The translations under genes and the position numbers were made by a program. 14,149 nt of DNA from an uncultured Oscillospiraceae bacterium (GTDB taxonomy: Bacteria > Bacillota > Clostridia > Oscillospirales > Oscillospiraceae), in NCBI GenBank assembly GCA_958438185.1, contig CAUBQU010000010.1, positions 1-14,149 of the forward strand, written 5' to 3'. The notes under the pieces were generated by a model. It worked only from the letters and a program-made list of their open reading frames with translations. It had not been told where the DNA came from and did no database searches. This document shows positions 7,309 through 14,149 of this stretch, one piece after another (the first letter of the stretch is position 1; each line of letters opens with the position of its first letter).

Positions 7309-7647
7309 TTAGTTAAACGAGCCCAGCTGCTGGCCGCTGAGGACATGGAAGTGCAGATGATGCACCGTCTGCCCCGCGATCTGGCCGCAGTTCGTCACGA
7401 CCCGGAAGCCATCGGCAAAGCCCATCTCCTGGGCGAGCTTCGCGATGACGGCGTAGATATGCCCGATGAGCGCCGCATTCTCCTCCGTGACCTCCGCCGC
7501 GGAAGCCAGATGCTGCTTCGGGATCACCAGAAAATGCGTCTTTGCCAGGGGGGCAATGTCGTAAAACGCGTAGCACAATTCATCCTCATAGACCTTTTTC
7601 GAGGGAATCTCCCCGGCGATGATCTTACAAAACAGGCAATCGTTCAT
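7309..7647 (-). CDS. HIT-family (HINT-like) nucleotide-conjugate hydrolase
   Basis: A 112-residue histidine-triad protein of the HINT branch. These homodimeric cytosolic enzymes cleave purine nucleoside phosphoramidates and aminoacyl-adenylates. The triad reads HLHFHVL at residues 97-103, preceded by another histidine at 96. The N-terminal CLFCKIIAGEIPS (4-16), with its CxxC pair, and the segment THFLVIPKQH (37-46) are typical. The full family length is present. The frame extends 26 codons upstream into alaS, but the ATG at 7647 is chosen because it begins with the family-typical MNDCLFCKI and AAAAGGAG lies nine bases before it. It starts 31 bases after the alaS stop, with no terminator between, so it probably shares the T-box-controlled transcript. 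Its natural substrate cannot be told from the sequence. Confidence 0.93.
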   Translation of the reverse strand: MNDCLFCKIIAGEIPSKKVYEDELCYAFYDIAPLAKTHFLVIPKQHLASAAEVTEENAALIGHIYAVIAKLAQEMGFADGFRVVTNCGQIAGQTVHHLHFHVLSGQQLGSFN

Positions 7648-7678
7648 TACTGTTCGCTCCTTTTCTTTGGTCTTCCGC

Positions 7679-10321
7679 TTACTGCAGGTGCTCTGCGACA
7701 AAATCGTCCACGCAGGCCAGGGCATCGTCGAGCTTCAAAGCGTCCTTGCCGCCGCCCATGGCGGAATCGGGCTTGCCGCCGCCGGAGCCGCCGCAGATCC
7801 CGCAGACCTGCTTGACCAGCTGCCCCGCCTTGATGCCGCCTGCCACAGCGTCCTTGCCGCAGACGGCCAGGATGGAGATCTTCTCCTCATTCACACCGGC
7901 CAGGACCGCGACGATCTTCGAGTCCTTATCCCGCAGCATATCGCCGAATTTCCGCAGATCGGGCACGCTCATGCCGTTGCGGACCGCCGTCACCACATGC
8001 AGGCCGCCGACATTCTTCGCACCGACCATAAACTGGCCGATCTCGCCGGCGATGGCGCGGTCCTTCATGGACTCGATCTGATCGCGCAGCTGCTTGATCT
8101 CGATGACCGCCGCCTCTGCTTTGTGCAGCAGCTCCTTGGGGTTGGAGATCTTCAGGATCTCCGATGCCCGGCGGATGGTGTTTTCAAAGCTATGCAGCTG
8201 CCCCAGGACCGCTTTGCCGGTGATGGCTTCGATCCGGCGCACACCAGAGGCCACAGAGCCCTCGGAGACGATGCGGAACATGCCAACCTTCGCCGTATTA
8301 TCCACATGGGTGCCGCCGCAGAATTCCAGCGACGCGTCGCCCATTTTGACGACCCGGACGATATCGCCGTATTTCTCGCCGAACAGCGCCGTCGCGCCCA
8401 GCTTCTTTGCCTCGTCAATGGGCAGCTCCATCGTCTCGACGTCCAGGCCGTCGAGGATCAGTTCTACCACGCGGTCGTTGATCCGCTCCAGCTCCTCCGG
8501 GGTGACCGCGGCAAAGTGGGTGAAGTCAAAGCGCAGCCGGTCCGGCTCGACCAGGGAGCCTGCCTGGTGGCAGTGGTCGCCCAAGACGCTTTCCAGCGCT
8601 GCCTGCAGCAGATGGGTCGCCGAATGGCCGCGGCAGATGGCCTGGCGGCGCTTTTCGTCGATGGCCGCAACGACGGTATCGTCGACCTTGATCTCCCCGG
8701 TGCGCATCACGCCGTGGTGCAGGTATTTGCCGCCCTTGTCCTTCTGGACGTCCGTCACTTCAAAGACGCTGCTGCCCAGGCTGATCGTGCCGTGGTCCGC
8801 CGTCTGGCCGCCCATTTCCGCGTAAAACGGCGTCTGATCCAAAACGAGAATGCCCGTTTCGCCGCCTGCAATGGCGCCAGTGATCTCCTCGCCCACGCAG
8901 ATGCCTAGGACCTTTGCATCCGAGGCTTTCTCCGTGTAGCCAGTGAATTCCGTCGGCGTGTTATCCAGACCAAAGTCGATCCCGGCCCAAGCCAGATCGC
9001 CCAGGGCCTTGCGGGCCTGCCGTGCCCGCTCCTTCTGCTCCTGCATCAGCTTGGCAAAGGCGTCCTGATCGACGGACATGCCCGTGTCCTGGGCCATTTC
9101 GATGGTCAGGTCAATGGGGAAGCCGTAGGTATCATAGAGCTTGAACGCATCAGCGCCGGAGAACACCTGCTCGCCGCGCTGCTTGTGCTCTTCGAGCATC
9201 TGGCTGTAGACGCCCATGCCGCCGTCAATGGTCTTGGCAAAGGTCTCCTCCTCCAGCCGGACCCAGCGGGTGATATAGTCCGCCCGCTCCCGCAGGTAGG
9301 TATAGTGGCTCTCGTTCTCCCGGATGACCGTCTCCACCAGGCGATAGAGGAACGGGTCGTTCACGCCCAGCAGCTTGCCATGGCGGGCAGCCCGGCGCAG
9401 TAGGCGGCGCAGGACATAACCGCGGCCCTCGTTCGTCGGCGTCACACCGTCGGCGATCATGAAGACGGAGGCGCGGATATGGTCGGTAATGACACGGAGG
9501 GAGACGTCCATCTTATGGCTGATGCCATAGCTGGCGCCGGTGATCTCCGTGACCTTTTTGGTGATGTTCATCACGGTATCGACATCAAACAGGGAGTCGA
9601 CATCCTGACAGACGACCGCCAGGCGCTCCAGGCCCATGCCCGTGTCGATGTTCTTCTGGGAAAGCTCGGTGTAATTGCCGTGGCCATCGTTATCAAACTG
9701 GGAGAAGACGTTGTTCCAGACCTCCATATAGCGGTCGCAGTCGCAGCCGACGGTGCAGTCCGGCTTGCCGCAGCCGTACTTCTCGCCCCGGTCGTAATAG
9801 ACCTCGCTGCAGGGGCCGCAGGGGCCGGCGCCGTGCTCCCAGAAGTTATCCTCCTTGCCAAAACGGAAGATCCGCTCCGCGGGGATGCCCATGTCCTTGT
9901 TCCAGATTTCAAAGGCTTCGTCGTCGTCCAAATAAATGGAGGGGTAGAGCCGCTGCGGGTCCAGCCCGCAGACATCCGTCAGGAATTCCCAGCACCAGGC
10001 GATAGCTTCCTTCTTGAAATAATCTCCGAAGGAGAAGTTGCCCAGCATCTCAAAATACGTGCCGTGACGGGCCGTCTTGCCGATGTTTTCGATGTCCCCC
10101 GTCCGGATGCACTTCTGACAGGTGCAGATCCGATGCCGCGGCGGCTCAACCTCGCCCTTGAAATAGGGCTTCATCGGCGCCATGCCGGAGTTGATGAGCA
10201 GCAGCGACGCGTCGTTCTGCGGGATCAGGGAAAAGCTCGGCAGACGCAGATGCCCCTTTGATTCAAAGAAGGACAAAAACATCTCCCGCAATTCGTTCAG
10301 TCCGTATTTTTTCTGTTCCAT
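7679..10321 (-). CDS. alaS: Alanyl-tRNA synthetase
   Basis: An 880-residue class II synthetase that charges tRNA-Ala, with the usual length and full domain set. The catalytic core (about 1-240) carries LPSFSLIPQNDASLLLINSGMAPM (27-50) and GTYFEMLGNFSFGDYFKKEA (87-106). It includes the cysteine-rich insert YGCGKPDCTVGCDCDRYMEVWN (182-203) familiar from Clostridia. A tRNA-recognition region follows, then the editing domain with zinc ligands in HSATH (566-570) and CGGTH (668-672). The C-Ala domain runs from about 730 to 880 with GGSGGGKPDSAMGGG at 844-858. The frame is open 51 codons further up into the T-box terminator, but the ATG at 10321 begins the typical MEQKKYGLNELREMF and has GGAGG (10333-10337) eleven bases before it. 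A T-box leader upstream should induce it when uncharged tRNA-Ala accumulates. Confidence 0.98.
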   Translation of the reverse strand: MEQKKYGLNELREMFLSFFESKGHLRLPSFSLIPQNDASLLLINSGMAPMKPYFKGEVEPPRHRICTCQKCIRTGDIENIGKTARHGTYFEMLGNFSFGDYFKKEAIAWCWEFLTDVCGLDPQRLYPSIYLDDDEAFEIWNKDMGIPAERIFRFGKEDNFWEHGAGPCGPCSEVYYDRGEKYGCGKPDCTVGCDCDRYMEVWNNVFSQFDNDGHGNYTELSQKNIDTGMGLERLAVVCQDVDSLFDVDTVMNITKKVTEITGASYGISHKMDVSLRVITDHIRASVFMIADGVTPTNEGRGYVLRRLLRRAARHGKLLGVNDPFLYRLVETVIRENESHYTYLRERADYITRWVRLEEETFAKTIDGGMGVYSQMLEEHKQRGEQVFSGADAFKLYDTYGFPIDLTIEMAQDTGMSVDQDAFAKLMQEQKERARQARKALGDLAWAGIDFGLDNTPTEFTGYTEKASDAKVLGICVGEEITGAIAGGETGILVLDQTPFYAEMGGQTADHGTISLGSSVFEVTDVQKDKGGKYLHHGVMRTGEIKVDDTVVAAIDEKRRQAICRGHSATHLLQAALESVLGDHCHQAGSLVEPDRLRFDFTHFAAVTPEELERINDRVVELILDGLDVETMELPIDEAKKLGATALFGEKYGDIVRVVKMGDASLEFCGGTHVDNTAKVGMFRIVSEGSVASGVRRIEAITGKAVLGQLHSFENTIRRASEILKISNPKELLHKAEAAVIEIKQLRDQIESMKDRAIAGEIGQFMVGAKNVGGLHVVTAVRNGMSVPDLRKFGDMLRDKDSKIVAVLAGVNEEKISILAVCGKDAVAGGIKAGQLVKQVCGICGGSGGGKPDSAMGGGKDALKLDDALACVDDFVAEHLQ

Positions 10322-10381
10322 TCTCGGTTTAACCTCCAAATTTGATTCTCCAAACCAGCCGCCGTCCGCGGCGATGCTCCG

Positions 10382-10419
10382 AAAAAAATAAAAAACGCCC
10401 TGTCTCCGGTGCAGGGGCG
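10382..10419 (-). terminator. Regulated terminator of the alaS T-box
   Basis: On the minus strand CGCCCCTG and CAGGGCG form a stem with one bulged base around an eight-to-nine-base loop, followed directly by TTTTTTATTTTTTT. It starts just after the T-box core (10430-10444), which forms the competing antiterminator. It lies 61 bases ahead of the alaS start codon. Confidence 0.92.
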
Positions 10420-10618
10420 AAGGGAAACTCCGCGGTACCACCCTGCTTACACAAAACAGTGCATCTTCAGCCATGGGTAACGGGCATGGGCCGTCCTGCT
10501 CGTCGCAGGCCGCTCGGAAGTGGCTGCAGCTTCGCCTGGCCGCGGGGCTTCCACCGTCCCCCGCTCTCTGTCGGGCTGCTAAAGCTGCTCATTTCCTCAG
10601 GGCGTTTTCTCTATTCTA
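10382..10618 (-). promoter_or_regulatory. T-box riboswitch leader of alaS (Ala specifier)
   Basis: The minus strand carries the T-box core AGGGTGGTACCGCGG (10430-10444). Its TGGT can pair with the ACCA end of an uncharged tRNA that has an A discriminator, as tRNA-Ala does. Upstream, AGAGAG followed by GCGGGG and CCCCGC around a loop containing GGTG resembles the apical part of Stem I. GCAGCTT pairs with AAGCTGC and GGAA with TTCC, leaving GCC followed by A (10522-10524 and 10521) on the 3' side of an internal loop, where the specifier is expected. GCC is an alanine codon. The switch should read through when tRNA-Ala is uncharged. The T-box itself is certain; the exact specifier was folded by eye. 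Confidence 0.95.
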
Positions 10619-10624
10619 TCCAAT

Positions 10625-10652
10625 ATTTTAGCAGAAAACCCGCAATTGTCAA
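10625..10652 (-). promoter_or_regulatory. Promoter of the alaS T-box transcript
   Basis: On the minus strand TTGACA (10647-10652) is separated by 16 bases from TAAAAT (10625-10630). The two bases TG lie one position before the -10, making it an extended -10. The start would be near 10618, just ahead of the T-box leader, giving an untranslated leader of nearly 300 bases. Confidence 0.88.
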
Positions 10653-10669
10653 GCGCGGCGGCAATTTTT

Positions 10670-10698
10670 GGCAGCGGCCGCGCTGGGCGGCCGCTGCC
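10670..10698. terminator. GC-rich 12-bp palindrome after the glycosyltransferase gene, possible terminator
   Basis: The 12-base arms 10670-10681 and 10687-10698 pair perfectly around a five-base loop, and each arm contains GCGGCCGC. It starts 11 bases after the stop codon of the glycosyltransferase gene, where a terminator is expected. On the minus strand the stem is followed by AAAAATTG rather than a U-run, so it is not a standard intrinsic terminator for that gene. On the plus strand AGAATTTT follows. Confidence 0.55.
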
Positions 10699-10708
10699 AG
10701 AATTTTGG

Positions 10709-11857
10709 TTAAAAAACGCCGCGTTCTTCCAGAATCTTGCACATTTCCGCGACCCGGGCATCCCAGGAGCTGGCGCGCCCGGCGGCCATCCGGGCGTCGC
10801 GGCGGTCCGGGGCCGTATCGTCCAGTGCCGCCTGGCAGGCGGCGAGGAAGGCGTCGCAGTCCCCGGCGATGTGGATGAGCGGGACGTATTGCAGCACCTG
10901 CTCCGGCTGCGGCGTCGAGACGATGGGCTTGCCGGTGGCCAGATACTCGTAAAACTTCAAGGGGCTGACGTCCTTGCTCAGATCGCTCGGGGCGAACAAA
11001 TTCAGGCAGACGTCAAAGTGGGCCAGGTACTGGGGCAGCGCTTCGTTGGGCTTGAGGCCCAGAAAATGGATATTTTCCTGCTGCTCCAGGGCTGTCAGAT
11101 CGACCCCCGGCTTTTTCCCGCCGATGAAAACGAAATTCCAGTCCGGCCGCGCCTGGGCTGCCGCCAGGACCAGCTCATAGCTGATGCACTGCTGCAGCGC
11201 GCCGACAAAGCCGAAGACCGGCCCCTGCAGCGCCGCCATCTCCCGGGGCACCGGCTGGGGCTGTGCCGCCTGGGCAAAGCGCTCGTAATTGGCCCCGTTG
11301 GGGATAAACACACTGCCGGGATTTGCCGCCTGCAGGCGCTCGCACAGGCTCTGGGCCGTGGCAAAGACCTGGTCAGCCGCGCCAGCCAGCTCCAGCTCCA
11401 TACGGTCCACCAGCGCCGGGTCCATCTGCCCGCCGTAGGCAGAATGCCGGTCCACACAGTCATAGACCAGGGCGCTGTGGGGAACCTCCCGCACCAGGTC
11501 GCAGCAGACCGGCGAATACACCCACAGGACCGGGTCATAGATCCCGTGCTGCTGCATTTTCTTGCGGATAAACCGGGCGATCTTCTTCTGATTCCAGCGG
11601 TTGATCCACCGGAAGCGATAGAAAAACGGCAGGACCGGCGGCAGGCTGTAGACATGGATATTCTCCTGCGGTGTCAGCGCCGGGGCGCGGTAGGCCTTGA
11701 GCTTTTTCTTTGCCTCCCGGTCCCGCAGCGGCGCGAGGTAGGTCACAGACGGGTCAAAATATAAGATCTGCGCATCCGGGATGCGGCTCATGACCTGCTG
11801 CTTTCTGGTGGGAATCGGGTACCACGGTGACGTGGCAAGGCACACGATCTGTTTCAT
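10709..11857 (-). CDS. TuaH-like glycosyltransferase (GT-B fold)
   Basis: A 382-residue cytosolic glycosyltransferase of the GT4/family-1 type, most like TuaH-type enzymes of teichuronic acid synthesis. The N-terminal half includes ILYFDPSVTYLAPLRD (31-46) and a WVYSP stretch (112-116). It also has DCVDRHSAYGG (133-143), a pattern I associate with TuaH-like proteins. The C-terminal half has the hinge start GPVFGFVGAL (212-221) and VFIGG (243-247). The nucleotide-sugar loop is SPLKFYEYLATGKPIVST (298-315). The start overlaps the stop of the upstream fusion gene as ATGA, so the two are almost certainly co-translated; the ribosome site is only a weak AGGA. It probably adds a sugar to the same cell-wall polysaccharide that the partner builds. 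Donor and acceptor cannot be read from the sequence. The gene is followed by the palindrome at 10670-10698. Confidence 0.88.
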   Translation of the reverse strand: MKQIVCLATSPWYPIPTRKQQVMSRIPDAQILYFDPSVTYLAPLRDREAKKKLKAYRAPALTPQENIHVYSLPPVLPFFYRFRWINRWNQKKIARFIRKKMQQHGIYDPVLWVYSPVCCDLVREVPHSALVYDCVDRHSAYGGQMDPALVDRMELELAGAADQVFATAQSLCERLQAANPGSVFIPNGANYERFAQAAQPQPVPREMAALQGPVFGFVGALQQCISYELVLAAAQARPDWNFVFIGGKKPGVDLTALEQQENIHFLGLKPNEALPQYLAHFDVCLNLFAPSDLSKDVSPLKFYEYLATGKPIVSTPQPEQVLQYVPLIHIAGDCDAFLAACQAALDDTAPDRRDARMAAGRASSWDARVAEMCKILEERGVF

Positions 11858-14070
11858 AATTCCTGCAAAACCTTTCTAAGGTATTTCTCATTTTCCGCCG
11901 CCAGCTGCTGCAGCCGGGCGACAGACGACTGATCCGGCACGCCGCTGCGCAGCGTCCCGGCAATGGCCTCCCGCAGGGCGGCCGGGCTGACCTGCTGCAG
12001 CGCGAGATAATTCCGCTGCCCCAGGTACTCCAGGAAGCCGTCCACCTTCGGGTCATAGACGATACCCAGCAGCGGCACACCCTGCCCGGCGGCGAACACC
12101 AGCGCATGCAGCCGCATGGAGATCACAATATCCATCCGGCGGAACAGGCCGATCATCTTTGCGTCCGTATCCGGCGGGCACAGCCGCAGGCACGGGCAGT
12201 GCAGCTGAGCGATGACCTGATCCATCGCCCGCAGGTCCCGCGCCGGTTCCATGGCGAAAAACACCGGGACAAGCCCCTGCGTATCGTAAAGCCACTGGGC
12301 CGCCTGGGCAAAGTCCTGCACATGGGCGCTGAAATTCTGCCAGGGGCGCAGCACGAACATCGCATAACGCTGCTTTTCCTCCAGGCCCAGCTGGGCATAG
12401 AGCCCCTGCAGCGCCTCCGCCGGCGCCTGGTCGATGAGTAGCGCCGGGTCGGCTGTGATATGGTATTCCGGCTTGCTGACGCCGATGGCCGCCAGTTCCT
12501 GGCCGCATTTATCGTCCCGTAGGGTGATAAGGTCCGCGCAGCGGTCCAGCACCCGGGCGGTCCGGCGGCGGCTTGCGGCGCCTTGGATCGGCCCGATGCC
12601 GCAGCCATAGAGCATAACTTTGTTCCCCGCCGCGTGGGCCATGCGGATGCTCATTAGATAATACCGCAGGGAGCGGTTGCTCGTCGCGTTCTGCATCAGA
12701 GTCCCGCCGCCGGAGATATACAGCTTTGTTTTTCGCATAATTTGCCGAAATGCGAAGAAATTAAAGATATGGCACGCGCCGACCCGGTAGCGCAGCTTGG
12801 TCTGCTTCGGCCGCCGGGAGAGCACGTCGATGGGAATGTCCGGGTCCACATGGCGCAGCTGGTCCAGGATCGCCTGCAAAATCGCATCGTCCCCGGCGTT
12901 GCCCCGGCCATACGCGCCGCAGATCAGGACGCCGTCGCGCCCCTGCTGCCGCCGCGCTGTCAGGCGCAGGATCTTCTGATAAATTTCCCGCTGCCGCGCC
13001 ACCGTCGCCTCGACGGAGAACTGGCGCTTGGCCTTTTCATAAAGTGCCTCCTGCATCCGCAGCCGCGCCGCTTCGTCGCAGGCCATCGTCTGCATATGGG
13101 CCGCCAGCGCAGCAACATCCCGGGCGGTAAAGAGCAAACCCTGGACGCCGTCCTCAATCAGGTCCGGCACGCCGCCGACCCGGGAAGCGATCGTCGCACA
13201 GTGCATCCGTGCGCCCTCTGTCAGGGCGTAGGGGAAGGTCTCAGAAAGGGAGGTCAGCACGTTAACGTCGATGGCGTTGTAGAAGCTGTCCGTATCCGTC
13301 AGCCAACCAGCAAAGCAGACCGTGCCCGCTGGGCAGCACGCGGAAGCCAGGTCCCGGATCTCTGCCGCCTGCTCGCCGTCCCCGGCAATGACCAGGCGAA
13401 TGGACGGGCACTGCCGCACCGCCTGGCCAAAGGCGCGCACCAGCGTTGTCATATCCTTGACCGGCGAGATTCTGGCCGCGATGCCAAACACAACGCTGTC
13501 GCGTTCTGTCTGCAGGCCAATCTTCTCAAAAAAGGCCGCCCGGTCCAGCGGCGGCGTGACCGGGGTAAAGTCGACGCCGTTGTAGATTGAGAACATCCGC
13601 TTCGGGTCAAAGCCGCGGCTGATCAGCAGCCGCGCCATGGAATCGGAAACGCCGATATAATAATCTAAAAACCGCAGGGCGATCTTGTTGATTGTCCCAA
13701 AGGTCACCCGGTGCAGGGGCCTGCCCAAGTAGTCCAGGCGATAGTCACTGTGGACCGTCGTCACCACCGGGATCTGCAGATGGCGGCGCAGCAGCGCGCC
13801 CATCATATTCGCTCGGGAGCCGTGGCAATGGATGATCTCATAGCCGCCCTGGCGAATGAGCGCCTCCAGCGCGCGGCAATCAGCCCGCAAGCTGCGGGAT
13901 TTGACGATCTTCGTCGGGATCTTCAGCTGCCGCGCCTCTTCGGCGAAGGGGCCGTCCATAAAGCAGACCAGCTGAACCTCCTCCGTTTTTGCCAGGCCGC
14001 AAAGCAGCGAATGCACATGCGTCTTCGCCCCGCCGACGTCGCCGCCGGAAATCAGATGTATAATTTTCAT
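11854..14070 (-). CDS. csaB: Fused GT4 glycosyltransferase and CsaB-type polysaccharide pyruvyl transferase
   Basis: A 738-residue two-domain enzyme. Residues 1-370 are a GT4 glycosyltransferase: GGDVGGAKTHVHSL (9-22), HCHGSRANMMG (81-91), GIAARISPVKDM (196-207), AGDGEQ (229-234) and the E-x7-E type motif SETFPYALTEGA (276-287). After a basic linker (about 371-378) comes a CsaB-like pyruvyl transferase: CGAYGRGNAGDDAIL (384-398), YISGGGTLMQNATSNRSLRYYL (451-472), LYGCGIGPI (487-495), TADPAL (539-544) and SMRLHALVFA (651-660). CsaB enzymes put pyruvate ketals on wall polysaccharide, which in other Firmicutes anchors SLH-domain proteins. The sequence is continuous, with no frameshift at the junction. 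The ATG at 14070 has GGAG ten bases before it. It overlaps the next glycosyltransferase by four bases. The fusion suggests that one protein glycosylates and pyruvylates the same lipid-linked glycan. Confidence 0.92.
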   Translation of the reverse strand: MKIIHLISGGDVGGAKTHVHSLLCGLAKTEEVQLVCFMDGPFAEEARQLKIPTKIVKSRSLRADCRALEALIRQGGYEIIHCHGSRANMMGALLRRHLQIPVVTTVHSDYRLDYLGRPLHRVTFGTINKIALRFLDYYIGVSDSMARLLISRGFDPKRMFSIYNGVDFTPVTPPLDRAAFFEKIGLQTERDSVVFGIAARISPVKDMTTLVRAFGQAVRQCPSIRLVIAGDGEQAAEIRDLASACCPAGTVCFAGWLTDTDSFYNAIDVNVLTSLSETFPYALTEGARMHCATIASRVGGVPDLIEDGVQGLLFTARDVAALAAHMQTMACDEAARLRMQEALYEKAKRQFSVEATVARQREIYQKILRLTARRQQGRDGVLICGAYGRGNAGDDAILQAILDQLRHVDPDIPIDVLSRRPKQTKLRYRVGACHIFNFFAFRQIMRKTKLYISGGGTLMQNATSNRSLRYYLMSIRMAHAAGNKVMLYGCGIGPIQGAASRRRTARVLDRCADLITLRDDKCGQELAAIGVSKPEYHITADPALLIDQAPAEALQGLYAQLGLEEKQRYAMFVLRPWQNFSAHVQDFAQAAQWLYDTQGLVPVFFAMEPARDLRAMDQVIAQLHCPCLRLCPPDTDAKMIGLFRRMDIVISMRLHALVFAAGQGVPLLGIVYDPKVDGFLEYLGQRNYLALQQVSPAALREAIAGTLRSGVPDQSSVARLQQLAAENEKYLRKVLQEL

Positions 14071-14124
14071 AGAGATTTCACTCCGTTTTTCACTTTCCTC
14101 TTGAGAATTTTCCCGAAATCAGCT

Positions 14125-14130
14125 ACAATA
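14125..14130 (-). promoter_or_regulatory. Possible extended -10 of the GT-CsaB operon
   Basis: The minus strand reads TGCTATTGT, an extended -10 pattern (TG, one base, then TATTGT). The matching -35 would fall at or beyond the right edge of the window and cannot be judged. A start near 14118 would give a leader of about 48 bases ahead of the fusion gene. The rest of 14071-14149 shows no gene. Confidence 0.4.
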
Positions 14131-14149
14131 GCAAAAGTTATAGGCAATT

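Noticed and set aside
7619..8908. A 429-codon plus-strand frame opposite alaS
   Set aside because: Its translation is a histidine/aspartate/leucine-rich mirror of alaS codons without family motifs.
10334..10356. Direct repeat TTTGGAG in the gap between the T-box terminator and alaS
   Set aside because: Seven bases repeated in A/T-richer spacer is too short to claim function. One copy is simply the ribosome site region.
10322..10474. N-terminal extension of alaS to 10474
   Set aside because: It would translate through the T-box core and its terminator. The family-typical N terminus starts at the ATG at 10321.
1..14149. Mobile elements, CRISPR arrays, tRNA or rRNA genes
   Set aside because: No transposase or integrase motifs, no regularly spaced repeats, and no tRNA-like cloverleaf or rRNA sequence was seen on either strand.

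Overview
The window looks like chromosomal DNA from a GC-rich member of the Firmicutes, most likely class Clostridia and close to the Oscillospiraceae/Ruminococcaceae. The evidence is a canonical T-box leader before alaS, RNase M5, an ABC-F ATPase, a CsaB-type pyruvyl transferase, strong AGGAGG-type ribosome sites and consensus sigma-A promoters. The taxonomic placement is inference. I see no tRNA, rRNA, CRISPR, insertion sequence or prophage.

Layout from left to right. (1) Positions 2-373, plus strand: the 3' part of a small four-helix membrane protein of unknown function. (2) 374-506: a convergent gap with a strong, probably bidirectional intrinsic terminator. (3) 507-1340, minus: an Mrp/NBP35 iron-sulfur carrier ATPase with its own perfect-consensus promoter. 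(4) 1431-10321, minus, read from right to left: alaS, a HIT-family hydrolase, comEC, holA, rnmV and an ABC-F gene. The last four are packed with 8-base overlaps or a 5-base gap, so they probably form one translationally coupled unit. (5) 10322-10708: a non-coding block of 387 bases. It holds the alaS promoter, a T-box riboswitch with a probable GCC (Ala) specifier and its terminator, plus a long GC-rich palindrome behind the next gene. (6) 10709-14070, minus: two cell-envelope glycosylation genes overlapping by 4 bases. The first is a 738-residue fusion of a GT4-type glycosyltransferase with a CsaB-like polysaccharide pyruvyl transferase. The second is a TuaH-like glycosyltransferase. (7) 14071-14149: the upstream region of that pair, with a possible extended -10 element.

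Working together: the central block combines alanyl-tRNA synthesis, nucleotide-conjugate hydrolysis, DNA uptake, replication clamp loading, 5S rRNA maturation and a ribosome-associated ATPase. If transcription runs through the hit-comEC gap, tRNA-Ala charging would influence all of them. That gap carries a striking three-copy inverted/direct repeat that could form two mutually exclusive hairpins, one of which touches the comEC ribosome site. The right-hand pair probably builds and pyruvylates a secondary cell-wall polysaccharide.

Most genes are ordinary core genes. The parts most worth a second look are RNA-level: the gap before comEC, the alaS leader with an 11-base complement between its 5' end and its terminator, and the fused GT-CsaB protein.
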